Shown: positions 6,926 to 15,519, counted from the stretch's first letter. The stretch: DNA of 22,687 bases from Candidatus Kuenenbacteria bacterium CG08_land_8_20_14_0_20_37_23 (GCA_002778965.1 PEXX01000003.1:1-22687); one strand, 5' to 3'. Program-made: numbers and translations. Notes: generated from the letters alone by a model not told the origin.

Positions 6926-6934
6926 AAGGTGGTG
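6926..6934 (+). promoter_or_regulatory. Strong Shine-Dalgarno of rpsU
   Basis: AAGGTGGTG matches the full anti-SD complement AAGGAGGTG at 8 of 9 positions, with five bases to the ATG. No other recognised gene in the window has a comparable SD, which makes this site stand out. Confidence 0.75.
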
Positions 6935-6939
6935 TTATT

Positions 6940-7212
6940 ATGGCAGTTGAAGTAAAACGCAAACAAAATGAATCAGTGGAAGGCTTACTTAGACGTTTTT
7001 CTAAAAGAATGCTGCAAAGTAGGGTTGTTTTTCGCGTTAAGGCGACTAGATACCATATTAAGCCAAAGACTAAGCGACAGATTAAGGAAGCTGCTTTGAG
7101 GCGAAAATATATTCGCGCAAAGAGAGAGTATCTGCAAAAAATTGGACAACTTCCCAATGATGACAATCCAATAGGTTTGTCGGCTAATTACAGGCCAACA
7201 AAGCATCAATAA
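6940..7212 (+). CDS. rpsU: Small ribosomal subunit protein bS21
   Basis: Component of the 30S platform near the 3' end of 16S rRNA, where it borders the anti-SD. The 90-residue product begins with the family pattern (ESVEGLLRRFSKRM, then a highly basic helical stretch at about 34-65). Most bS21 proteins have 57-71 residues; this one has a C-terminal extension (about 66-90: polar, ending in HQ). Its mRNA carries the only strong SD seen upstream of a recognised gene here. yqeY follows after nine bases, the common rpsU-yqeY pairing. Confidence 0.93.
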   Translation: MAVEVKRKQNESVEGLLRRFSKRMLQSRVVFRVKATRYHIKPKTKRQIKEAALRRKYIRAKREYLQKIGQLPNDDNPIGLSANYRPTKHQ

Positions 7213-7221
7213 TATTAGTAA

Positions 7222-7668
7222 ATGAATCTGCAATATAAAATAGACGTTGATTTAAAACAAGCAATGGCGGCTAAGAATCGACCGGAGATTGATTTATTGC
7301 GCCTTATTAAGGCTGCTATAAAAAATGAGATGATCACGCAAAAAAAGCAAACGTTGATTGACCATGATATTTTGTCAGTTATGAAAAAAGAAAGCAAGAA
7401 AAGGCAGGATGCCATTTACTGGTATATGAAGGGCAAACGCGATGATCTTATAGAAAAAGAAAGAGCCGAGTTGATGATGATAAAAAAATATTTGCCAGAA
7501 GAATTAGATGAAGCGGAGATCAGAAAAATTATAGCTGAAGTAATTACTGAAGTAGGCGAAATCGCGCCAAGTCAATTTGGTTTAGTAATGAAAAAAGTCA
7601 TGGCAAAAACAGCTGGCAAAGCAGATGGGGCAATGGTGAGCAAGGCGGTGAAGGAGGTTTTGAAATAA
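7222..7668 (+). CDS. yqeY: GatB/YqeY domain protein
   Basis: A 148-residue stand-alone YqeY protein. The family shares its helical domain with the tRNA-binding tail of the GatB amidotransferase subunit; a role in tRNA-dependent amidation or tRNA binding has been proposed but is not settled. Typical features are visible: the LRLIKAAIKNEMI helix near residue 26, the RQDAIYWYMKGKRDDL segment (about 61-76), the KKYLPEELDEAEI box (about 88-100) and the Gly-rich GKADGAMVSKAVKEVL end. It starts nine bases after the rpsU stop and is surely co-transcribed. It has no SD of its own. Confidence 0.93.
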   Translation: MNLQYKIDVDLKQAMAAKNRPEIDLLRLIKAAIKNEMITQKKQTLIDHDILSVMKKESKKRQDAIYWYMKGKRDDLIEKERAELMMIKKYLPEELDEAEIRKIIAEVITEVGEIAPSQFGLVMKKVMAKTAGKADGAMVSKAVKEVLK

Positions 7669-7738
7669 ATAATTTCAAAAAATAATTTTTAGACACAGAA
7701 AATAATTTTGTGAATGACGAAGGCGCCGGATAAGCATT

Positions 7739-7840
7739 ATGAAAATTTTATCCCTTCTACTTTTTCAGCTGGAGATCCTGCCAGTTGAATTGGCAGGCGA
7801 AGATCTGCCCTTGGCGGAAAATTTTTTAGATTTAGTTTAA
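7739..7840 (+). CDS. Possible 33-residue small ORF, unrecognised
   Basis: ATG at 7739 opens a 33-codon frame ending in TAA at 7838-7840. The product starts MKILSLLLFQLEILP, hydrophobic at first and acidic later. It has no SD and no family I recognise. It contains the hairpin 7777-7797 and ends within the inverted repeat 7830-7852 just upstream of the giant gene. It could be a leader peptide or a chance frame in a 209-base intergenic region. Confidence 0.2.
   Translation: MKILSLLLFQLEILPVELAGEDLPLAENFLDLV
7777..7797 (+). repeat. Hairpin CCTGCCA/TGGCAGG
   Basis: Perfect seven-base inverted arms (7777-7783 and 7791-7797) around a seven-base loop. It could form in the transcript downstream of yqeY. 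No T-run follows at once, so it is not a standard terminator; it may stabilise or attenuate the rpsU-yqeY message. Confidence 0.4.
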
Positions 7841-7852
7841 ATCAAACTAAAT
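7830..7852. repeat. Operator-like inverted repeat upstream of the giant surface gene
   Basis: Perfect nine-base arms ATTTAGTTT (7830-7838) and AAACTAAAT (7844-7852) around five bases. The repeat ends six bases before the TGT of the extended -10 at 7858-7866 and covers the -35 position, so a bound regulator would block or recruit polymerase. Confidence 0.45.
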
Positions 7853-7857
7853 ACGAG

Positions 7858-7866
7858 TGTTATAAA
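7858..7866 (+). promoter_or_regulatory. Extended -10 of the giant surface protein gene
   Basis: TGTTATAAA, a TGn plus a 5-of-6 TATAAT box, with no good -35 (TTAAAT at best). The predicted start near 7873 is only about five bases from the ATG at 7878, which would make the mRNA nearly leaderless. Confidence 0.45.
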
Positions 7867-7877
7867 TCTGAATCCCC

Positions 7878-10800
7878 ATGCAAAAGATCAGATCTAAAAC
7901 TAGTTATTTATTATTAACAATGGTTTTGTGTTTTGTTATTTTTTTAGCCATTGTTTTTTTGTTTTTTCCTGGCGGGGAGGTTTTGGCTGAAAATAGCGAT
8001 ATTTTTGGAGTAGATTATGGAGCTGGCTCTGGACTCACTTCCGTAGACATAAGAGTCGCAGCAATCAGAGTTATACGAACAGTTCTTGGCATATTGGGAA
8101 TTATTGCCTTAGGACTTTTAATCTATGGAGGAGTTGTCTGGATGACTTCAGGCGGTAATCCGCAAAAAATTGAATTGGCTAAAAAAATATTACTCAATAC
8201 TTTGATTGGGTTGATAATCATTCTGTTGGCTTTCGCCATAGTTCAATATGTTTTTAAGATACTTGAAGGGAGCCAAGACGATGGCGGATTTTCGTGCAGT
8301 CCAGGCGTGTGTTATGGATGTCAGAGGTGTTTATCTGACGGAGTCAACTTGATTACCGATCTTAGTTGTTCAAGTTGCAAGTTACCGCCACCTATTCCAT
8401 CAAGATTTGAATTGCAAAGCATGCAGACATCCCATGTCGGCACGAATGAAAAGAAAGATGTATATACATGCAGTAGAGTGCAGGCTATTTTTAATAGAAA
8501 TATTGATGCTAACACTATTTCTCAAAATAATGATTTGAAGATAGTCGCAGAAGGCGGTTCGGTAAATGGCAGCTTTACAACATTTGGCAATGTTTTAATT
8601 TTCACTCCGCCCGGCGATCCATCTGAGTTTCCCAATAAAGGCAAAAAACACGAATATTATCTACCCACAAGCATTCAAGAAGACAGTAATGATCAATTAT
8701 CCTTTAGCGCATGTTCTTTGGGAGCAGAGTGCGATGTGGCACCTCCGCCGTATGCTCGCTGGGATTTTGAAGTAGGATTAACGGGCGATCTCGACGCCCC
8801 TCAAATTGTTGGCACTTATCCACGTAATGATTTGGCTAATCCAGATATGAATGTTTCAATGACTCCGATAATTGATGTCACGTTTAATGAAAATATAGAT
8901 ATCACAACGTTAGCAGAAATAGAGATAGATCCAATTACACACACTGCAATATATTATGCCAAATTTGGTAATATTTATTTGAAAAAAATAGATGCTCAAG
9001 GCAATGAGCTCAACATAATAGATAATCATATTTTACTGGTTGAATTGAAGGAAAATGGATTTATTTTTTACCTTAGAGAACCAAACACACTTGAAGAATT
9101 TTCCATATATCAGATTACAGTTCAAGGTATAAGAGATTTGTGCGGAAATGAGATGGTTGCTCCTGTTTCTTGGCAATTCATGACGAACAATACAGGGCCT
9201 GGCATAGCAGGCTATTATCCGACCGGAGATAATGTTTGTCCTGATACTAGAGTGAGTGTTAATTTTAATACTTCAATGTTCAGAAATAGAGTGGAGATGA
9301 CGATTTTGTCATCGCGAAATTCTCAAGTCATTGAGACTTGGAACTATAGACTCGTCGCAGGACAGATTTCATCTGCGGACGAGCACGGCGAATTTAAAGT
9401 TATGGACAACAGCCAGCCGAACGACTACAAAGTATTTGTTTTTATTCCAGCAGTTGGGCTTTCCGAAAATACAAATTACCATATCAGCGTTGTAACAGAT
9501 AAAATAATTAATATTGGAAACGATCTCCTTGTTCAATCTTGGGATTTTGAAGTAACCGATCTCGCTAATTGCGTTTGCAGCCCGCATATTGATTATTTGA
9601 GTAAAAATCAAGGACCAGCTGGTGATTGTCTGACTATTAATGGCCAATGTTTTAAAGGCACTGTTGCCAAACCAGCTGAAATTTCCGATATATTTTTTAA
9701 CAGTGAAAATGCTGTTATTCCGGATGTATCCAATTATTCAGATTACAGCGTAGGCACGACAGTGCCTATTGGTTTACAATATGATCCTCTTGACAACAGC
9801 AATAATTGGCTTGATGTTTCTGTTGAGATAAATTATTTAAATGGCGGTGACGTGCTAAGTAGTAATTCAAATGAATTTTTATTAACTTCAGGTCAGGCAA
9901 ATGGTCCGTGTTTATGGTCAATTATGCCTGATAATGGCGATTGGGGAGATACGGTCAGGTTGACTGGCATAAGATTTTTGCCGGAAAACGTGGCAGATGC
10001 GACAACATTGACAATTCATAATATTGTTTTTAATTCAGGTGTTTCAGCCACTATTTTAGATTTAATTAATAATTGGACTTCTACTGAAATAAGCGGAGTT
10101 GAAGTGCCGGAGAATGCGCAAGACGGCGAAGTGATTGTTAGAAATGATCAAGGCAATAGCAACGGCGTATATTTTGATGTGACACGTTGTGGCGATGGCG
10201 TTCTTAATCAAGGCGAAGAATGTGATACAAATATTTTGAATGGCCGTACTTGCCACGATCTCGGTTATGCCGGCGGCCGGCTTGCTTGTTATCCAGCAGA
10301 TAGCGAAGATCCTGTTTCTTTAGTTGATATTAGTTGCACGTTTGACAGATCTTCTTGTTCAGACGCCCCAGAAGTTGTTGAATCAGATGTTTGTGCCATT
10401 GTTTGCCGTGGAGGAACGAATGACGGCCAAGCCTGTTTTGTTCCCGGAGATTGCCCGTCAGGCGCATGCTTAATTGGAGAATTGCCGAGCCCAAATCCGA
10501 GAAGAGACGCAGTGGAAGTTTGTCTCAATAGCCAGATTGCCGCGCGTTTTACTACATCTGTTGTAATAGACACAGACGACATAAGACTGGGAAAATGCGC
10601 AAATGACGCGTGCAGTAGTCTGGATCCAGTAAATTTTATTTTAAGCTATGTTGGAGATGACAATTTTATTCTCAGACCGGCTGTTTTATTGGCTGGCAGT
10701 CAGTATCAGGTAACCATTACGACTGGCGTAAAAAGCAAAACAACAGGAATTGCAATGCAAAATGACTATATTTTCAGATTTACGACTAAAAGCAGCGGAG

Positions 10801-13800
10801 GAAATTGTCCGCTGGAGAGTGTTTATGTTGAACCGAGTTATAAAGAACTCGGAAGCAATGCAAGTTATTTATATAAGGCTAGCGCTCTTGGCCCAGATTG
10901 CGCCATTATTGGCGAGCTGCAAGACTATGATTGGGAATGGAACATAGAAGAAGCCGATAATTTAGGGGTGGCGATTACGAATATGCCAGATGATTCAGAA
11001 GCGACTGTCAAATCAAGCACAAAGCAGGGTATAGTGCATATTAAAGCAACAGCAGAAGAAAAATATAATATTGGCACTTTGAAAGTTGATTTTGACAGCT
11101 GTATTTTTGATATAACAATATGTGCTGATCCGGATAAAGATACAGTCGGCGATGAATGTCCTGGCAGCGAGTGTGATATAGTTAAGGATCGTTGTACGCC
11201 GACCATACTTGATTTTTCACCTGTAGACGGCGCTATTGGCACATGGGTATCAATTCAGGGTTGCTATTTTGGCGATGAAAAAGGGCAAGTTATTTTTGCT
11301 GACGATAAACCAGCCAATGATTTGCCAGCTTATTGCGGAAATTTTTGGAATGATAAGCGGATTATTATCGAGGTGCCCGAAGACACGGCCCCTATCGGAC
11401 CTTTTCGTGTTGTTACTAAAAGTGGCTTGAGTATTATAAGTGATCATTCTGTAGCGGCTTATCCGCCTATACTAAAAGAGGGTTTTATTGTTAATAACAC
11501 GATCAGGCCGGGTTTGTGCGTTTTGGACCCGGATCGCGGCAAATTTGATGATCAGATTGTTTTGCGCGGTAAAAATTTTGGTGATGTAAAAGATACTGGC
11601 GATAATGTAGTTTTTATGGATGACCTAAATGCTCAAATAGGCGAAAACGTAGATAATTTAATTTTGTGGGAAAATACGGAGATTACAGCCATTGTTCCGT
11701 CTGGCGTTGAGTCTGGAGCTGTTTATGTTGTCAAAAACAGCGTGAATTCAAATGATCTTATGTTTATTGCGGAGGCCATTGAAGGTGTTGGTACTCCATG
11801 CGATGGTAACACCGGAGAGACCGGATGTCAGGCCAATGCAGATATTTGTACCGTTATCAACCATAATTTATTTTGTGATGCAAATGATTGTACTTGTCAG
11901 GCCAAGGCACCGACAATACTTGATAATTCGCCTTTGGGTTCTAATGTTTGCCGCAACGCTATTGTAAGAGCGACCTTTGATCAGGAGATGAATTTTAATT
12001 CAATTGGCAAGGATACGTTTATAATTGAAAAGTATTTTCAGGATGAGGTTTCTGCAGATTTTTTTTGGAGTAAAATTGCCAGGTTTTTCAAAAAAATATT
12101 TTATGAATCAATTTATGCCGAAGAGTTGGTCGCCGGTTCAATTAATTTGGACAATATTAACAAAAAGACTGTTGTTACCTTTACTCCGTATAAATTGTTC
12201 GGCAAAACAAACGAGGACACAAATTATAAAGTGACAATAAAAGGGAACGCTAATGGAGTGAAAAGCAGTTTTGGAACAGCCATGGCCAATGATTATTCGT
12301 GGATTTTTTCCGTTAGCAAAGAAGTTTGCGATATTGATTATGTGCAGGTAAACATAAAACTAAATAGCGCGGCAGGAGAGGTGAGCAAAATAGATGCGGT
12401 TCGTGATTATTTTACATGCGCGGGGCGAAATGATTGTCCGGACGACATTGACCCGCATATTGGAAATCAACATAGATATTTTGCAGAAGCTTATGATCAG
12501 GCAGGCACGTTGCTGCAAGCTGATTTTGTATGGAAAGAAAATAATAATTCCGGCAAGAATTTGATCAGCTTGCCATCAAGTTTAGATACGCCAATCATAG
12601 AAGTTACGTCCGAGAAAAACAACGGATCAACTACTTTGATCGTTACGGCATCTGATTTTGACACATCAGATGATATCCATTATGCGACTTCCACGCAAGC
12701 TGTTAGTATCACAAATTTTATTTGCCAAAATCCATGGCCGTCCTTTGATATAATGTTCCCTTTTGAGGATTCTGACAGAAATTGCAAACTATCTGGTTAT
12801 GGGGATTGTTATGATATGAAATTTTCTACTTTCTATTGCCGTGATTTTGGTTATGATGAAAATTATTGCGCAGATTCCGGTCTTGATTGCGATGATGATG
12901 CGGATTGTCCTGGTAGCACTTGTCAGGATGCGGTAAGCGACGATTTACCTGCTCTGTCAGCAGTAGATACTGTCATATCGGGCGAAGAAGCGAATGGGAC
13001 TTGCGTACAGGGCGGTAATCATGATCAATCTTGTGCAAACGACGCGGATTGTCCTAATGGATATTGCAAGAAGGTTTTGAAAGATTTTGTGTTTTATTTT
13101 CCGGCTGTTGATTCTAAATGGTGTTCGAACAGTCTAACGCCATGTATTGACAGCGAAGATTGCGTTGAGGGCGATGTATGTGAGAGAAACACTGATATTA
13201 TAAGTGTGAAAGTGTATAGTAATAATGAACATTTGTCTGCTAGCGCTTGGTATAAAAAATATATGGATAGCGAAAGTTCGTATGCTAGCACGAAAATTGA
13301 CGGTTACGATGCCGTAGTATTTGACAGAGAAACATATATCAATGCCGCGGTTGACAATAATCCGCAAGGTGCTCACAATATTTGGACTGATATTTTTCGT
13401 ATATCTTATTCAGTTAAAAAAGATGAAGTTTTTGGTCAAGAAGAATCAGCCAATCCGATTACCAGAGAGGTCTTTGACAGGTTTTATAAAAATTTTGTTT
13501 TTAATTATAATTTGGGATATAATTTACAATTATGCGCGGGTACGAATGAGTGGTGTACTAAAGACAGTGATTGCGATTTCGGGATAATGTGCGTTGCGCC
13601 AAAAGATAAATTAGCCCGCGACGTTGTCAGAATGGGAGCCATAGGAGAGATGGTTTATTATTTGGATTTGTATCGCGGCTATTGTAGTAAGAGCCAAGAT
13701 TTATCTTGCTTAAGCGATGAGGACTGTCCGGATTACAACATATCTGATCCATCTAGCGAGATATGCATATCTTATAGAAATGGTTCATATCCGATCCTTG

Positions 13801-14165
13801 ATGCTGGTACATATATAAAAGGGCAAAGTGTTTCTATATGGGATTCTTGGCAAGCCACTTTTTCTGGCGAAATAAACGCCAGTTTGCTTTTGGATCCGAT
13901 AAATGAAGGTAGCGATTGTCCTAACGACACGCATAATGGCGAATGTTGGAATGAACAGACCAAGAAATTCAAATGCGAGCCTGGTTCACATATGTTCCAT
14001 TATGTTTCTCTTGAGAATGGATTGGTCTATAATATATTTACTAATATGGAATATTCAAATACAGGTTGGAAACCTGATAATGCAAACTATGCATCAAATT
14101 TTAGTGAGCAACCGTGTTTTTCTGGTACATATAATTTGCGATATGATTCGCGGGCGATTTATTAA
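7878..14165 (+). CDS. Giant secreted/membrane surface protein: VirB2-like helices, Big_5 and IPT domains, Cys-rich repeats
   Basis: A 2095-residue protein. Residues 10-37 form a signal peptide with a likely cleavage site after VLA. Residues 45-128 carry two membrane helices (about 64-89 and 104-127) separated by a short SGGNP-containing loop, in the style of the TrbC/VirB2 pilin-like segments common in CPR. Beyond lie repeated beta domains: Big_5 (SbsA-like Ig) at about 172-299, 306-437, 440-560, 868-970 and 1344-1480; IPT/TIG-like at about 567-672, 677-768, 1106-1198 and 1211-1297; and a CGDGVLNQGEECD (DUF4215/Myxococcus-type) cysteine motif at 771-783. Six C-x(6-9)-C-x5-C-x(4-12)-C repeats occur (first at 843, the others from 1664 to 1963). 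Disulfide bonding outside the cell is expected. Whether it forms a pilus-like fibre, an adhesin or an envelope layer is not shown. The start ATG has no SD. Base use resembles that of its neighbours, with no sign of recent transfer. Confidence 0.85.
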   Translation: MQKIRSKTSYLLLTMVLCFVIFLAIVFLFFPGGEVLAENSDIFGVDYGAGSGLTSVDIRVAAIRVIRTVLGILGIIALGLLIYGGVVWMTSGGNPQKIELAKKILLNTLIGLIIILLAFAIVQYVFKILEGSQDDGGFSCSPGVCYGCQRCLSDGVNLITDLSCSSCKLPPPIPSRFELQSMQTSHVGTNEKKDVYTCSRVQAIFNRNIDANTISQNNDLKIVAEGGSVNGSFTTFGNVLIFTPPGDPSEFPNKGKKHEYYLPTSIQEDSNDQLSFSACSLGAECDVAPPPYARWDFEVGLTGDLDAPQIVGTYPRNDLANPDMNVSMTPIIDVTFNENIDITTLAEIEIDPITHTAIYYAKFGNIYLKKIDAQGNELNIIDNHILLVELKENGFIFYLREPNTLEEFSIYQITVQGIRDLCGNEMVAPVSWQFMTNNTGPGIAGYYPTGDNVCPDTRVSVNFNTSMFRNRVEMTILSSRNSQVIETWNYRLVAGQISSADEHGEFKVMDNSQPNDYKVFVFIPAVGLSENTNYHISVVTDKIINIGNDLLVQSWDFEVTDLANCVCSPHIDYLSKNQGPAGDCLTINGQCFKGTVAKPAEISDIFFNSENAVIPDVSNYSDYSVGTTVPIGLQYDPLDNSNNWLDVSVEINYLNGGDVLSSNSNEFLLTSGQANGPCLWSIMPDNGDWGDTVRLTGIRFLPENVADATTLTIHNIVFNSGVSATILDLINNWTSTEISGVEVPENAQDGEVIVRNDQGNSNGVYFDVTRCGDGVLNQGEECDTNILNGRTCHDLGYAGGRLACYPADSEDPVSLVDISCTFDRSSCSDAPEVVESDVCAIVCRGGTNDGQACFVPGDCPSGACLIGELPSPNPRRDAVEVCLNSQIAARFTTSVVIDTDDIRLGKCANDACSSLDPVNFILSYVGDDNFILRPAVLLAGSQYQVTITTGVKSKTTGIAMQNDYIFRFTTKSSGGNCPLESVYVEPSYKELGSNASYLYKASALGPDCAIIGELQDYDWEWNIEEADNLGVAITNMPDDSEATVKSSTKQGIVHIKATAEEKYNIGTLKVDFDSCIFDITICADPDKDTVGDECPGSECDIVKDRCTPTILDFSPVDGAIGTWVSIQGCYFGDEKGQVIFADDKPANDLPAYCGNFWNDKRIIIEVPEDTAPIGPFRVVTKSGLSIISDHSVAAYPPILKEGFIVNNTIRPGLCVLDPDRGKFDDQIVLRGKNFGDVKDTGDNVVFMDDLNAQIGENVDNLILWENTEITAIVPSGVESGAVYVVKNSVNSNDLMFIAEAIEGVGTPCDGNTGETGCQANADICTVINHNLFCDANDCTCQAKAPTILDNSPLGSNVCRNAIVRATFDQEMNFNSIGKDTFIIEKYFQDEVSADFFWSKIARFFKKIFYESIYAEELVAGSINLDNINKKTVVTFTPYKLFGKTNEDTNYKVTIKGNANGVKSSFGTAMANDYSWIFSVSKEVCDIDYVQVNIKLNSAAGEVSKIDAVRDYFTCAGRNDCPDDIDPHIGNQHRYFAEAYDQAGTLLQADFVWKENNNSGKNLISLPSSLDTPIIEVTSEKNNGSTTLIVTASDFDTSDDIHYATSTQAVSITNFICQNPWPSFDIMFPFEDSDRNCKLSGYGDCYDMKFSTFYCRDFGYDENYCADSGLDCDDDADCPGSTCQDAVSDDLPALSAVDTVISGEEANGTCVQGGNHDQSCANDADCPNGYCKKVLKDFVFYFPAVDSKWCSNSLTPCIDSEDCVEGDVCERNTDIISVKVYSNNEHLSASAWYKKYMDSESSYASTKIDGYDAVVFDRETYINAAVDNNPQGAHNIWTDIFRISYSVKKDEVFGQEESANPITREVFDRFYKNFVFNYNLGYNLQLCAGTNEWCTKDSDCDFGIMCVAPKDKLARDVVRMGAIGEMVYYLDLYRGYCSKSQDLSCLSDEDCPDYNISDPSSEICISYRNGSYPILDAGTYIKGQSVSIWDSWQATFSGEINASLLLDPINEGSDCPNDTHNGECWNEQTKKFKCEPGSHMFHYVSLENGLVYNIFTNMEYSNTGWKPDNANYASNFSEQPCFSGTYNLRYDSRAIY

Positions 14166-14202
14166 TATATAAATAATAAATAATCAATTGAACTATAACT
14201 CT

Positions 14203-15420
14203 ATGTTTGAAAATCAAGTTAACAATCAATCAAATACTCCGCAGGCGAATATTCCATCAGCGTCCGTAACTCCAGATACAAAGATGCCATTAAATGGGCA
14301 AAAACCATCCGGCGCATCACAGCCAGATGATATTTTTTCCGCGTCAGATCCGATTCCTAATACTTTAGGAAATAGAAGAGGGGAACTGTCCCAAGAAGCA
14401 AATATGCCTGGCGCGTTTTCCCAAGAATCAGGAAACGCTCCATCAGTTAAGACAGGACAGGAATTTTCAAGCGAGCCAGTTATTAGGTCTACTCCGTCTG
14501 TTTTTACACCGAATGGTTCCGTTGCGCAGTCTCAAGTTTTTAGGCAATCAAATCCGACTATTCCAATGGCGCCAAAAGGCGGGAAAAATTTGGTATTTTT
14601 AATTGTTATTATTCTTCTTGCCTGTATTGCCGTGGCCAGCATAGCTTGGTGGTTTGTATCCAGAAGTAAAGAGAGAGTTGTGGAAAATCCCGTTATGACT
14701 AATTTGTATGATTCTCTCGCGTCAAACACAAACAAAGAAGTTACAGACGAAGGAACGGGAGAAGACATTAGTAATAAGTTGTTACCCAACGAAGATGCTG
14801 ATCGTCAGCTTCAGGAGACAGTCAAAGACAGCGATGGCGACGGACTTAGCGATGAGGATGAGATAGTATATGGGACGAGTTTAGATAGCGCTGATACCGA
14901 CGGCGATGGATTGTTTGATCGCGAAGAAATACAGATATATAAGACTGACCCCATAAGAGTTGATACAGATAATGATGGGGTTGGAGATAAACAAGAAGTT
15001 TTATCAAAAACAAATCCGTTAGTGGAAGATAATAATTCTCTTTTTTATGAAAATGAAAATTTAAAATTTTCTTTTGAACTTTTGGAAAATATGATTTTTG
15101 AGTCATCTTCAGATAATACGATCAGATTTAATAATAATATTGATCAGATCAAGCTGTATATATTTGTAGATGTTTCCAATGTTGAATTAGTTCCTTCAGA
15201 TGTTGAATATAGCATTAGTCAGAATTTGCAAGGAGAGCTTATTATAGAAGATAGCAAGAAAAAATTAGATGAAACTCCGGTTGCAACCGTTTTTGATACA
15301 AATTATTTTTTGGCTGACAATGGGCATCGTTATTTTATCAGATATATTGCTACGAAAAGAGGATTTGATCTTCAAGCAAATTTTGAGAAAGTGCTTGGAA
15401 GCTTTAAATTTTTACAGTAA
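14203..15420 (+). CDS. Single-pass membrane protein with TSP3-like calcium repeats and PsbP-like C-terminal domain
   Basis: A 405-residue protein of unknown function. The first 120 or so residues are rich in Ser, Pro, Gln and Asn and look disordered and cytoplasmic. One membrane helix follows (about 129-150). Three thrombospondin-type-3-like Ca2+ loops come next (about 208-275: DSDGDGLSDEDE, DTDGDGLFDREE, DTDNDGVGDKQE). The C-terminal 125 residues (from NLKFSFELLENM) resemble the PsbP-like fold found in the next gene. I chose the ATG at 14203; a TTG at 14188 is in frame but less likely. It lies 37 bases after the giant gene, so they are likely one transcript. The next gene is a paralogue with another domain order. 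Confidence 0.75.
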   Translation: MFENQVNNQSNTPQANIPSASVTPDTKMPLNGQKPSGASQPDDIFSASDPIPNTLGNRRGELSQEANMPGAFSQESGNAPSVKTGQEFSSEPVIRSTPSVFTPNGSVAQSQVFRQSNPTIPMAPKGGKNLVFLIVIILLACIAVASIAWWFVSRSKERVVENPVMTNLYDSLASNTNKEVTDEGTGEDISNKLLPNEDADRQLQETVKDSDGDGLSDEDEIVYGTSLDSADTDGDGLFDREEIQIYKTDPIRVDTDNDGVGDKQEVLSKTNPLVEDNNSLFYENENLKFSFELLENMIFESSSDNTIRFNNNIDQIKLYIFVDVSNVELVPSDVEYSISQNLQGELIIEDSKKKLDETPVATVFDTNYFLADNGHRYFIRYIATKRGFDLQANFEKVLGSFKFLQ

Positions 15421-15473
15421 ATTAATGATGTGAAATTCTATCTGGTTTAGATGATCTGAAGGGGGTTTTTAAA

Positions 15474-15500
15474 ATGAGAATTTTGGATAACATGCGATAA
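15474..15500 (+). CDS. Possible eight-codon leader ORF with its own SD
   Basis: ATG-AGA-ATT-TTG-GAT-AAC-ATG-CGA-TAA (peptide MRILDNMR), eight bases after AAGGGGG (15459-15465; 6 of 7 to the SD consensus). It ends 19 bases before the ATG of the next gene. In a genome where SDs are scarce this is noteworthy, but the ORF is very short and may be chance. Confidence 0.2.
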   Translation: MRILDNMR

Positions 15501-15519
15501 AAAACTAATAATTTTTCAA

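Noticed and set aside
10289..10582. Minus-strand open frame of 97 codons inside the giant gene, and similar antisense frames within ftsA, ftsZ and hisS.
   Set aside because: They are shadows of strongly supported genes, with no own start signals or recognisable products.
7890..14165. Possibility that the giant frame is a non-biological assembly fusion.
   Set aside because: Base use, domain flow and cysteine-motif spacing are consistent throughout, and no junction or in-frame break is visible.
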